Positions 1 through 6,575 of a stretch of 9,404 nt of DNA are shown piece by piece. The notes under the pieces are model-generated. The model had not been told where the DNA came from and made no database searches. It saw only the letters and a program-made list of their open reading frames with translations. This DNA comes from JANOMH01 sp031422295 (lineage in GTDB: Bacteria > Pseudomonadota > Alphaproteobacteria > Rhodobacterales > Rhodobacteraceae), in NCBI GenBank assembly GCA_031422295.1, contig JANOQM010000021.1, forward strand, positions 1 to 9,404, given 5' to 3'. A program made the position numbers and the translations under genes. Within the stretch, counting starts at the first letter, position 1; each line of letters opens with the position of its first letter.

Positions 1-690
1 ACCAGCGGCTGCGCATCTTCATCCTGGCCCACACCGATGAGCCTGCATCCCGGAACGGATCGTTACAATCCGGCCGGGAACAGCGACTTCACCCGCAAGG
101 CGGAAGCGCTGGCGCTGGGCATCACCAATTGGTCGACACCCAAGGGGACGGACGGATCGAAGGGTGGGCCGGGGCAGAGCTATGGCTCGGGCGGGATGCC
201 ACCGCTGCCAGCGCAAGCGGCGCAATGGCCGACACCGGCGGCGCAGAACTGGAAGGGCAGCAGCCCCGCCAGCGTGACCCGAGCCGATGGCAAGAGCCGG
301 ATGGATATCCTGCACTACCGGGCGGAACAGCGCTTCACCCGCCCGGCCCCGGCGATCACGCAGCATGGGCTGCAACCCTCGCATCACGCCCCGATCTCGC
401 GCCCGCTGTGGGCTTTGATGATTGCATCGCATGGGCGTGTCGCATCGCGCAGGATCTTGAATGCCCGGGCGCGGCGGCGGCTGAACCCTCTGTTCGTCGG
501 CTGGTTGATGGGCTGGCCCATCGGTCACGCGCTTTGCGCCTGCTCGGCAACGGAGTTCACCCTCTGGCAGCAGCACATGCTTGGCGCACTCTCAGCGCTG
601 CCCATGGCTTCCGGCCCGTGGATCTGGCGGTCGACGGATGGGCCGGAAGGCCCAGTCCAGATGAACCTCTTTGAAGGAATGCTGCCATGA
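1..690 (+). CDS. C-terminal part of phage-type cytosine (C5) DNA methyltransferase, 5' partial
   Basis: The reading frame is open from the first base, so the gene begins outside the window; about 229 codons are visible. The catalytic PCQ-type motifs are not in the visible part. What is seen is a C-terminal region with a WPTP segment near the left edge, a second QWPTPAAQNWKGS segment (about codons 75-85) and RLNPLFVGWLMGWPIGH (about codons 160-175). The LNPxFVxWLMGWPxG stretch is typical of the C-terminal region of phage and restriction-modification C5 cytosine methyltransferases, where it precedes the last helices. Expected role: methylation of phage DNA cytosines to evade host restriction. 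It ends ...MNLFEGMLP and its TGA overlaps the next ATG as ATGA (687-690), indicating translational coupling. High GC and overlap match a phage operon. The family call rests on the C-terminal motif only. Confidence 0.65.
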   Translation, partial: TSGCASSSWPTPMSLHPGTDRYNPAGNSDFTRKAEALALGITNWSTPKGTDGSKGGPGQSYGSGGMPPLPAQAAQWPTPAAQNWKGSSPASVTRADGKSRMDILHYRAEQRFTRPAPAITQHGLQPSHHAPISRPLWALMIASHGRVASRRILNARARRRLNPLFVGWLMGWPIGHALCACSATEFTLWQQHMLGALSALPMASGPWIWRSTDGPEGPVQMNLFEGMLP

Positions 691-1427
691 CCATGCAGCG
701 ACGGATCGGGCGCGCGGGCGGTGCCCGGGTGAAACGGGCGCTGGGCGTGCAGGCGATCCTAGAATGGGCCTTCCGGGTGGAAAAGGCGCAGTTGGAACTG
801 CCGTTGCCGAAGGATGTGTCGGAGGAAGGCTTCGGCTTTGGAATGGAGTACGTCTTGCAGCAGCGCGGGGCGCTGGGCTGCAAGGTCGACGGTGGGCAGC
901 ACAAGATGGGAAGTTACACCTCAGCAGATGCGGAGGTGGTCGCTGCGACCTTGGCTGGGATGCCCGACAGCTTGGGCGGCAAACGCATGGCGATCTATAT
1001 CGCCGAACTGGCGCGCGCGGGCATGACGCCGGACTGGCTTCCAGACGCAGTTCCGCGCTGCGTGCCGGTGGAAACCAAGACCAACCAGCATGGCGAGCGG
1101 GCGTCCACCATCGTGGTTGGCACGGAACGCGTGCTGTCCCGTGGCAAATGGCGCATGGTCGAGGTTCTGGCCTGCCCTGTCACATGGCGCCCGCATCCAG
1201 AGCAGATCGCCTTCGCCCGACGCGGCTATGAGGATTGGTGGCAGGCGCTGGACTGGGTGCGCGAGGGGCTGGTGGTGGGACGAATGCTGCAAGAGGTTGT
1301 GGTGGCGGCGGCGATGCCGAAGGTGCGACCGTGGGAACGAAGGCGAAATCCTGATCCCCTGAAACCTGAACAATTCCCCAGAACTGGGAGCACACGCAGG
1401 CAAGTTCCCAGTTTGAGCTTGCGATAG
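687..1427 (+). CDS. Unrecognised phage-associated protein (246 aa), probable altered C-terminus
   Basis: I do not recognise a named domain. The ATG at 687 has a good ribosome-binding site, GAAGGA at 673-678, and overlaps the preceding stop codon, so the start is well supported. The protein is mixed alpha/beta in appearance, with no signal peptide or membrane segment. Visible features are an N-terminal basic stretch (residues 1-17), GFGFGMEYVLQQRGALGCKVDGG (about 48-70) and a Trp-rich region YEDWWQALDWV (181-191). The natural end seems to be around MPKVRPWERR (residues 210-219). The last 26 residues (1347-1424) are Pro/Arg/Ser-rich, look unlike the rest and include an inverted repeat, so they may be read-through into inserted DNA. 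The position next to a cytosine methyltransferase suggests a role in phage DNA modification or its control, but nothing in the sequence shows it. Confidence 0.75.
   Translation: MTMQRRIGRAGGARVKRALGVQAILEWAFRVEKAQLELPLPKDVSEEGFGFGMEYVLQQRGALGCKVDGGQHKMGSYTSADAEVVAATLAGMPDSLGGKRMAIYIAELARAGMTPDWLPDAVPRCVPVETKTNQHGERASTIVVGTERVLSRGKWRMVEVLACPVTWRPHPEQIAFARRGYEDWWQALDWVREGLVVGRMLQEVVVAAAMPKVRPWERRRNPDPLKPEQFPRTGSTRRQVPSLSLR
1382..1413. repeat. Inverted repeat AACTGGGA ... TCCCAGTT
   Basis: Perfect 8-bp arms at 1382-1389 and 1406-1413 are separated by 16 nt. It lies in the last codons of the preceding gene, at the change from the high-GC phage part to the lower-GC cassette. No T-tract follows, so it is not a convincing intrinsic terminator. 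It could be a regulatory site for the downstream methyltransferase or a trace of the insertion junction. The function is unknown. Confidence 0.45.
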
Positions 1428-1517
1428 AATCGACGCGCGAGTTACACGTTGACCACGGCGAAGTGCCGGTTCATCTCTCAAGGGGTGGCAGAAAGAAACA
1501 AGAACAGAATGTCGTGC

Positions 1518-1523
1518 GAAGGA
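1518..1523 (+). promoter_or_regulatory. Ribosome-binding site that decides the methyltransferase start
   Basis: GAAGGA lies 8 nt upstream of ATG 1532. The longer reading frame from GTG 1463 adds 23 Lys/Arg/Gln-rich residues and has no comparable Shine-Dalgarno sequence. This favours the ATG at 1532. Confidence 0.7.
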
Positions 1524-1531
1524 TACTCTAT

Positions 1532-3130
1532 ATGAACTTCATGGCATTCGAGACTGAGCAAAAACTGCGCGGCGGTTACTATACCCCAGAAGATATCGCC
1601 AATTTCTTGGCGCGGTGGGTTGCACAGGGCAATCCCAAACGCGTTCTTGAACCGAGTTGCGGCGATGGTGCATTCTTCCCGTCTATCGCCGCGCGGATCC
1701 CCGATGCGGAAGTCACCGCCTTTGAGCTGGAGCCATTGGAAGCCGCAAAAGCGCAAGCGCGTGGCACCGGAGCGACCGTTCATCAGTGTGACTTCCTCGG
1801 CTGGGCTTTGGAAGCAAAAGGATCGCAGTTTGACGCTGTCCTCGGGAATCCTCCGTTTATCCGATACCAGTATCTCCCTGCGGAGTTTCAAGAAAACGCC
1901 GAACGGGTATTCTCGCGCCTAGACTGCAAGTTCACCAAGCACACCAACGCTTGGGTGCCCTTTATTCTATCCGCTCTTGCCCTGCTGCGCCCGGGAGGCA
2001 GGCTTGCGATGGTCGTGCCGTCCGAGATCGTCCATGTCATGCATGCACAGTCTCTGCGCACTTATCTCGGACAGCATTGCCGCAGAATAGTGATCGTTGA
2101 CCCGCAAGAAATCTGGTTCGAAGGAACCCTTCAGGGCGCCGTTCTGCTAATGGCGGAGAAAAAAGCCACTCCAAAATCCCATGGTGAAGGGCTAGGCATC
2201 CATCGAGTATGCGGCAGAGATTTCCTGCAGAAAGATCCAGAGGCTCTATTCAACACCCCTCGGGCAATCAATGGAAAGACAGTTGAAGGCAAGTGGACTC
2301 GCGCCCTCGTCCCGACGAAAACCCTCGAACTCCTCGATGAGATCGAAGTCCGCAATGATTTCCATCGTTTCAATGATGTGGCATCGGTTGACGTGGGCAT
2401 CGTGACGGGAGCGAACAGCTTCTTTCTAGTGACTGACGAGGTCGTGGAGCGATACGGGCTTTCTGCGTGGGCACATCCGATGTTTGGCCGAAGCGATCAC
2501 TGCCCTGGGGTGATCTACGACGATGCTCAGCACGCCAGAAACGCAGCGGCGGGCAAACCGACGAATTTCCTTTGGTTCAAAGATCAGAGCGTGGAGGCAG
2601 ATCGGAAGACGCGCGCTTACATTGCGGAAGGTGAGCGGGAGAACCTGCACACACGGTATAAGTGCCGCATCAGAAAACCGTGGTATTCGGTGCCCTCTGT
2701 CTATCTAACCGAAGTGGGCATGCTCAAGCGGAGCCACGACACGCCCCGCCTGATCCTCAACACTGCTGGGGCTTTCACGACGGATACCGCCTATCGAATC
2801 CGCGCCAAACGGGGTGGTGCCGCGCAGTTGGTTTATGGATTTGTCAACAGTTTGACAGCCTTGACCGCGGAGCTTGAAGGGCGGCACTACGGAGGGGGAG
2901 TGCTGGAACTTGTTCCTTCGGAAATCGAGAAGCTGCTGGTGCCCTCTCCGGAGAGTCTCGTCCCCGAAATCGAGATGCTTGATCGTCGGGTCCGACAGGA
3001 CTCGGTGGCGAAAAATCTGGAAGCACAATCGGAAATTGTGCTCGCTGGGCTTTGCAAAGGCGACCAAATGGACTTGCTTTCCGCGTGGTCCATGCTCCGA
3101 AATCGCCGCCAGCGATTGCCAGAAGAATGA
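1532..3130 (+). CDS. Gamma-class N6-adenine DNA methyltransferase (Eco57I/M.TaqI-like) of a restriction-modification system
   Basis: This 532-aa protein should transfer a methyl group from S-adenosylmethionine to the N6 of adenine in a specific DNA site. Motifs occur in the order of the gamma class: motif X region GGYYTPEDIANFL (14-26), SAM-binding motif I VLEPSCGDGAFF (38-49), acidic motif II in TAFELEP (62-68), CDFL (86-89) and catalytic motif IV NPPF (106-109). The catalytic fold runs to about residue 220. The remaining ~300 residues include ASVDVGIVTGANSFFLV and GGGVLELVPSEIEKLLVP, typical of the target-recognition half of M.TaqI/Eco57I-type enzymes. I see no nuclease motif, so it is probably a separate methyltransferase rather than a fused IIG enzyme. 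It is convergent with the PLD nuclease, and the two stop codons abut. The start is chosen by GAAGGA at 1518-1523. GC is visibly lower than in the flanking phage genes. The target sequence cannot be read from the protein. Confidence 0.88.
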   Translation: MNFMAFETEQKLRGGYYTPEDIANFLARWVAQGNPKRVLEPSCGDGAFFPSIAARIPDAEVTAFELEPLEAAKAQARGTGATVHQCDFLGWALEAKGSQFDAVLGNPPFIRYQYLPAEFQENAERVFSRLDCKFTKHTNAWVPFILSALALLRPGGRLAMVVPSEIVHVMHAQSLRTYLGQHCRRIVIVDPQEIWFEGTLQGAVLLMAEKKATPKSHGEGLGIHRVCGRDFLQKDPEALFNTPRAINGKTVEGKWTRALVPTKTLELLDEIEVRNDFHRFNDVASVDVGIVTGANSFFLVTDEVVERYGLSAWAHPMFGRSDHCPGVIYDDAQHARNAAAGKPTNFLWFKDQSVEADRKTRAYIAEGERENLHTRYKCRIRKPWYSVPSVYLTEVGMLKRSHDTPRLILNTAGAFTTDTAYRIRAKRGGAAQLVYGFVNSLTALTAELEGRHYGGGVLELVPSEIEKLLVPSPESLVPEIEMLDRRVRQDSVAKNLEAQSEIVLAGLCKGDQMDLLSAWSMLRNRRQRLPEE

Positions 3131-4285
3131 TCAGTCGATTTCCAGCGTAAACTGGGTCGGATCGTCCGTCGCACGGAAGAGGCGCAGCAGACGTCCAAGC
3201 AAGTCTTCATGTGCAACAAGAGGTCGAGCTTCACCCCAGTGCAAGCTTGTCATACTGTTCCGCTGTTCATACGCCACGGTATCAGTTCTCGTATTATGGG
3301 AGAGTTGCAGAGTGTGCACTCCGTAGTCCACGTCCTTGATAATCAGTCTAATACTGGCCTCTGCCCGTTCGATATGGGCAGTTCGAAGCTCAGTATCCGC
3401 CGTCCAGAGCAGCCCAGCAAAAACTTCATCGCGGAAATAGTGTCGCTGGTCGATACCTTCCCACGCCCCAACCCCTAACAGCATAGAGCCAGTTGGATTC
3501 GTGTTCGCGCCATCAGGAATGTTCAGATGCCGACGCGTCAACCCGTTGCTTTCCCAGACCTGCTCCAGCCGCTCGCGCGCAATCATGGCTGCCGGTGCGG
3601 CTGGCGCAACTGGCGCTGTTGGCGGTGGGGCTGGTCGCGGCACGCGGATGGGTTGCGTTCGCAAAGCCATCTTCGGCACGTTATCGAGACTACGGTCGGC
3701 AGAGGCACCAGCAGCTTCTGGCGGACGCGCTTTACGTTCGTCCAGAAGGCGTCCCGAAAGTTGAAGCATCGCAAGTTGAGCTGCGTCCACTGCGCGGATA
3801 ACATGTTGGGGATAGTCAGCGATCATCCCATTCAGTTTGGCTTCAATATCGTCCAAGAAGGCGATGTTACCCGGGTCAGTTGCATCGAAATCCTGCATCA
3901 CGCTGGCCTCGATATTGGTTCGTAGCCCGCCCATTGTAAGGTTTGCACTGCCCAACAGCAGCTTACTTCGCACAGCACTACGCGCAAAGTAGAGCTTCGG
4001 ATGAAATATGCGGGAGCGGCTTCCTGTATCTACCATGTAGGTCTCGCACCCGATTTCCAGCGCTTTCTGGATCGATTGTACAGTGGTGATCCCGTTTCTA
4101 ATGCCAACAAATATGCGAGTCCGCGCCGCGACGGGATGCAAAACTTCCTGCAGCAAGGACAGCCCCGACGCCGTCATGAATGCTGTACTGATGATCGCTC
4201 GATCCAAATCAGGCAGGCCAAACACTTCCCTCGCGGGTGCCAGGTGATCTTCGTCCTGTACCGCTTGCAACAAGAATCGTTTCAT
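3131..4285 (-). CDS. PLD-family nuclease, probable Type II restriction endonuclease (BfiI/NgoFVII-like)
   Basis: This 384-aa protein has one phospholipase-D-type (HKD) half-site: FHPKLYF with H95 and K97, then GSANLT with N115, then E126 in LRTNIEAS. PLD nucleases cut phosphodiester bonds through a covalent phospho-histidine intermediate without metal, and those with a single HKD motif build the active site as a dimer. The H-K-N-E spacing (0, +2, +20, +31) agrees with the active site of the restriction enzyme BfiI as I remember it. An N-terminal catalytic domain (about 1-185) is followed by a Pro/Ala-rich linker (about 187-235, with RVPRPAPPPTAPVAPAAPAA) and a C-terminal domain (about 238-384, with GANTNPTGSMLLG and DQRHYFRDEVF), likely for DNA recognition. 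The Shine-Dalgarno AAGGTG lies 5 nt before the start. Facing the adenine methyltransferase tail to tail, it fits the restriction half of a Type II system. A non-restriction PLD defence nuclease is the alternative. Confidence 0.78.
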   Translation of the reverse strand: MKRFLLQAVQDEDHLAPAREVFGLPDLDRAIISTAFMTASGLSLLQEVLHPVAARTRIFVGIRNGITTVQSIQKALEIGCETYMVDTGSRSRIFHPKLYFARSAVRSKLLLGSANLTMGGLRTNIEASVMQDFDATDPGNIAFLDDIEAKLNGMIADYPQHVIRAVDAAQLAMLQLSGRLLDERKARPPEAAGASADRSLDNVPKMALRTQPIRVPRPAPPPTAPVAPAAPAAMIARERLEQVWESNGLTRRHLNIPDGANTNPTGSMLLGVGAWEGIDQRHYFRDEVFAGLLWTADTELRTAHIERAEASIRLIIKDVDYGVHTLQLSHNTRTDTVAYEQRNSMTSLHWGEARPLVAHEDLLGRLLRLFRATDDPTQFTLEID

Positions 4286-4449
4286 CTGGTCACCTTAGAA
4301 AGACAATCATCTTTGGCTATCTCAGAAGCACAGTCGTTGCGAGAGCGAAAAAGGGCTGCGCGCCCGGGCATGCTGCTAGTCAGCCGGAGTTTCTGCGCCA
4401 GCCGAAAACGACATGATCAAGGGCGTTAACATTGTAGGTCGAAGGGCAA

Positions 4450-4593
4450 ATGAAACCGATTGAAAATGCGCCTGCCGATGCTGGCAACGAGCGCTGCGGC
4501 ATAGACGCTCAGGCCGAAAGGCGAGACGGCTGGGAAGCGCTGGCGAAAAGATTAATGTTGCTATGTTGCTTTTTCCGACCTACAAGTAGGTGA
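4450..4593 (+). CDS. Possible leader ORF, 47 codons, speculative
   Basis: ATG 4450 is preceded by AAGGG (4442-4446) only 3 nt away, which is closer than optimal. The product begins MKPIENAPADAGNERCGIDA and ends in a Cys/Phe-rich hydrophobic stretch with PTSR; I do not recognise it. Its TGA (4591-4593) overlaps a downstream in-frame GTG (4590) as GTGA, the layout used for translational coupling. The last part of the frame and its stop lie inside the palindrome 4561-4608, so a translating ribosome would open that hairpin. It may be a leader peptide or a chance frame. Confidence 0.22.
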   Translation: MKPIENAPADAGNERCGIDAQAERRDGWEALAKRLMLLCCFFRPTSR

Positions 4594-4608
4594 AGAAAAG
4601 CAACATAG
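4561..4608. promoter_or_regulatory. 48-nt palindrome, likely operator or leader hairpin
   Basis: The outer arms CTATGTTGCTTTT (4561-4573) and AAAAGCAACATAG (4596-4608) are perfectly complementary over 13 bp. The inner arms ACCTAC (4578-4583) and GTAGGT (4586-4591) share the same centre with a 2-nt loop, leaving only a 4-nt asymmetric interruption per side. The octamer ATGTTGCT occurs twice in tandem (4555-4562, 4563-4570) and once inverted (4599-4606). No T-tract follows on either strand, so it is not an intrinsic terminator. It sits 11 nt before ATG 4620, just ahead of an operon encoding an HTH protein, so it may be that protein's operator or an RNA hairpin controlling translation. Confidence 0.7.
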
Positions 4609-4619
4609 GCGCTGTGAAA

Positions 4620-5237
4620 ATGATTGAAACTGTTGTTTTGCGCGAGCAGTGGGACGTTGATCGTCGCTTGGCCCAGTTGGAACTGGATCGGACGAATCTG
4701 CTCCGGATCAGGGACGTCGCTCGGCTTTCCGCCTCAAACGCAACCCCGTTCCACGCGGCAAACGCCGCAGGCACTTTCGCTTACCAAGACGGTACTTTTG
4801 CTTTGCGCGATATGTATGTCCGAGTTGGATCGCGCTGGGTCATGGATCGGTCGAACAGTATTGAAGCTATTCGAAATGATGCTCTCAAGATCAGAGTGGC
4901 GTTCGCCAATGTCGATCTTGCTTGCAATGACAAACAAGGTCCGAAGCCCCGTTCAGGTAAGGGCGCTGGGGCAGAGCGGGCCTGTCAGGGAAATTTGTTC
5001 GGCGACGATTTGAAGCAGTATGCCCCGAGTATGAGCCAGCTTTTTGCCGGTTACTACCTGATGGTCGACGAGAATGGCGCAACCGAGTTGACGCGTCCGG
5101 TGATCAAGGGCCGTACATTTAGCACCTACGTTGAGCGCATCTATCTGTCTGATGGCAGTGATGAGGGGCTGGACAAACTTACCTTTGATGACAGCGACAG
5201 CGTGACCGATTTCGACCCCCAAGTGGTTCGCAAGTAG
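4620..5237 (+). CDS. Unrecognised ~205-aa protein, first gene of an operon with HTH-ImmA
   Basis: I do not recognise a named family. The protein has no signal peptide or membrane segment and looks globular. Notable segments are a Leu/Arg-rich helical N-terminus (10-36), ASNATPFHAANAAGTFAY (38-55), RVAFANVDLAC (92-102), a Gly/Lys-rich stretch KPRSGKGAGAERACQGNLF (109-127), YYLMVDENGATELTRPV (145-161) and ERIYLSDGSDEGL (172-184), ending in a very acidic tail (185-200). ATG 4620 is taken as the start; AGGCG (4607-4611) is a weak Shine-Dalgarno. GTG 4590 would add 10 residues but lies inside the palindrome. The next gene starts 11 nt after its stop, so the two are almost certainly co-transcribed. 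By analogy with ImmA systems it could be the protease's substrate or an effector it controls, but that is inference. Confidence 0.72.
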   Translation: MIETVVLREQWDVDRRLAQLELDRTNLLRIRDVARLSASNATPFHAANAAGTFAYQDGTFALRDMYVRVGSRWVMDRSNSIEAIRNDALKIRVAFANVDLACNDKQGPKPRSGKGAGAERACQGNLFGDDLKQYAPSMSQLFAGYYLMVDENGATELTRPVIKGRTFSTYVERIYLSDGSDEGLDKLTFDDSDSVTDFDPQVVRK

Positions 5238-5248
5238 CAGGAAGTCAG

Positions 5249-6319
5249 ATGTTTAACGGAAAGAGGCTAAGCCTCGCCCGGATGCGGCGACGGCTGACGG
5301 CTAAGGGACTCGCGGATAGTGCCGGTGTCGCAGCACTGACCATTGCGCGCTTGGAAAAGGGTGAAAACCAACCCGACAATGAGACAGTAGCGAGGCTTGC
5401 GGAAGTGTTAGGCTTTCCGGCTCAATTCTTTTTTGCGGATGAGCCCCCCGAACTGGACACGAACGCTGTGAGCTTCCGCAGCCTGTCGAAGATGAGCGCA
5501 AAAGAACGTGACGCAGCAATATCTGCAGGCTCGTTGGGTTTGGAGCTGAGTGATTGGGTAGAAAAGCGGTTCACGCTGCCGCTTCCTAATCTGATTGATC
5601 TTAGCCACGAGACGGATGCGGAATCGGCATCGAAATGGCTACGCCAGCATTGGGGTCTTGGAGAAAAGCCTATCGGCAACATGATTGGCCTTCTTGAGAC
5701 ACACGGTGTCCGTGTGCTTTCATTGGCAGAGAATACGAGTGCAGTGGATGCCTTTTCTTTTTGGAGGGACCAGAAGCCATACGTTTTCCTGAACAATTTC
5801 AAGACTGCTGAACACAGCATTTTTGATTCAGCTCACGAATTAGCGCATCTGGTCATGCACTTGCATGGTGGCCCGCGCGGTCAGTCTCGGTCTGCTGAAC
5901 GTGAAGCAAACCACTTTGCTTCGGCGTTCCTGATGCCTGCGAATGACGTTCGCTCTCGTATGCCGTCCCTCATCAACGTCAACATCGTGATCAAGGCCAA
6001 GGCGAGGTGGCGCGTTTCCGCTATGGCAATGGCCTATCGTCTACACCAATTGGAAATGCTCACTGAATGGCAATACAAGTCGATTTGCATAGAGCTAGCT
6101 AAGCGACGTTTTAGATCAGCAGAGCCTGGCGGCATCGAACGTGAAACTTCTGTGATCCTGAAGAAAGTACTTCTTCAACTTTGGAGCGAAAAAACATCCA
6201 AGAATGATGTGGCGGAGGATCTTAATCTGCCTTTGGATGAACTTGAAGGCTTGGTATGGGGTCTGACTGGCGCTGATATGGCCCCGCCAGTGCGCGGCTC
6301 ACGTCTTAATATCGTCTGA
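5249..6319 (+). CDS. XRE-family HTH regulator fused to ImmA/IrrE-type zinc metallopeptidase
   Basis: This 356-aa protein has an N-terminal XRE helix-turn-helix (about 5-62: LTAKGLADSAGVAALTIARLEKGENQPDNETVARLAEVLGF in overlapping pieces) for DNA binding. A middle segment includes VSFRSLSKMSAKERDAA (74-90), characteristic of this fusion family. The ImmA/IrrE peptidase domain follows, with HELAH (196-200) as the zinc-binding HExxH site and EREANHFASAFLMP (217-230) supplying the probable third ligand, E219. All catalytic residues appear present. Family members cleave repressors or partner proteins in response to DNA damage or phage signals. AGGAAG (5239-5244) sits 4 nt before the ATG and 11 nt separate it from the upstream gene, so it is the second gene of an operon. 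It may autoregulate through the 4561-4608 palindrome. It is too large, and has the wrong domains, for a restriction-modification C protein. Confidence 0.9.
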   Translation: MFNGKRLSLARMRRRLTAKGLADSAGVAALTIARLEKGENQPDNETVARLAEVLGFPAQFFFADEPPELDTNAVSFRSLSKMSAKERDAAISAGSLGLELSDWVEKRFTLPLPNLIDLSHETDAESASKWLRQHWGLGEKPIGNMIGLLETHGVRVLSLAENTSAVDAFSFWRDQKPYVFLNNFKTAEHSIFDSAHELAHLVMHLHGGPRGQSRSAEREANHFASAFLMPANDVRSRMPSLINVNIVIKAKARWRVSAMAMAYRLHQLEMLTEWQYKSICIELAKRRFRSAEPGGIERETSVILKKVLLQLWSEKTSKNDVAEDLNLPLDELEGLVWGLTGADMAPPVRGSRLNIV

Positions 6320-6451
6320 ACCAAGGCGCTGCACCGAAGCCAGACACGCGCGGACCTTAATGGAAAAATGGATAGTCCCATCGGAGACAGCAACCACCCA
6401 CAGGCAACCTTGCTCCCCTTGACAACACGTGGAAAATCGAAGGTAAGCGAT

Positions 6452-6471
6452 CCGGAGATCCCCATCTCCGG
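6452..6471. repeat. Perfect 8-bp hairpin with CCCC loop
   Basis: CCGGAGAT (6452-6459) and ATCTCCGG (6464-6471) flank a four-base loop. The stem is GC-rich and stable, about 130 bases after the HTH-ImmA stop codon. No T-tract follows. It may stabilise the 3' end of the operon mRNA, or be part of a larger RNA. Confidence 0.5.
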
Positions 6472-6575
6472 CGCCGTCGCGCTTGGCCGTCCCCCTGGCA
6501 TGGTTCCTCCCCAGCCCTGTTTGTATGCGGGGGGGCGCAGCGCGGCATTTCGCTAGCGGCAGGCACTTTCACCGG

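Larger units (their letters stand above)
4286..4619. promoter_or_regulatory. Divergent control region between the PLD nuclease and the HTH-ImmA operon
   Basis: This 334-base stretch separates leftward and rightward transcription units, so promoters for both should lie here. I see no consensus -35/-10 pair. It contains a possible 47-codon reading frame (4450-4593) and a 48-nt palindrome (4561-4608), listed separately. The left part (about 4340-4400) is GC-rich with nothing recognisable. Confidence 0.5.

Noticed and set aside
1383..1412. ACTGGG/CCCAGT, the BfiI recognition sequence as I recall it, in the inverted repeat next to the restriction-modification genes
   Set aside because: The hexamer also occurs at about 651, 1252, 3151, 3235 and 7859, so its presence here is not special, and the target of this enzyme is unknown.
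1463..1531. GTG 1463 as start of the adenine methyltransferase
   Set aside because: It adds 23 Lys/Arg/Gln-rich residues not expected in the family and lacks a good ribosome-binding site, whereas ATG 1532 has GAAGGA at ideal spacing.
5249..6319. Restriction-modification controller (C) protein
   Set aside because: C proteins are about 80-100 aa HTH proteins; this one is 356 aa with a metallopeptidase domain, and no C-box pair is seen before the nuclease gene.
6368..6556. A 62-codon rightward frame after HTH-ImmA
   Set aside because: It has no ribosome-binding site and a Pro/Gly-rich composition, and it spans the 6452-6471 hairpin; it looks like a chance frame in GC-rich DNA.
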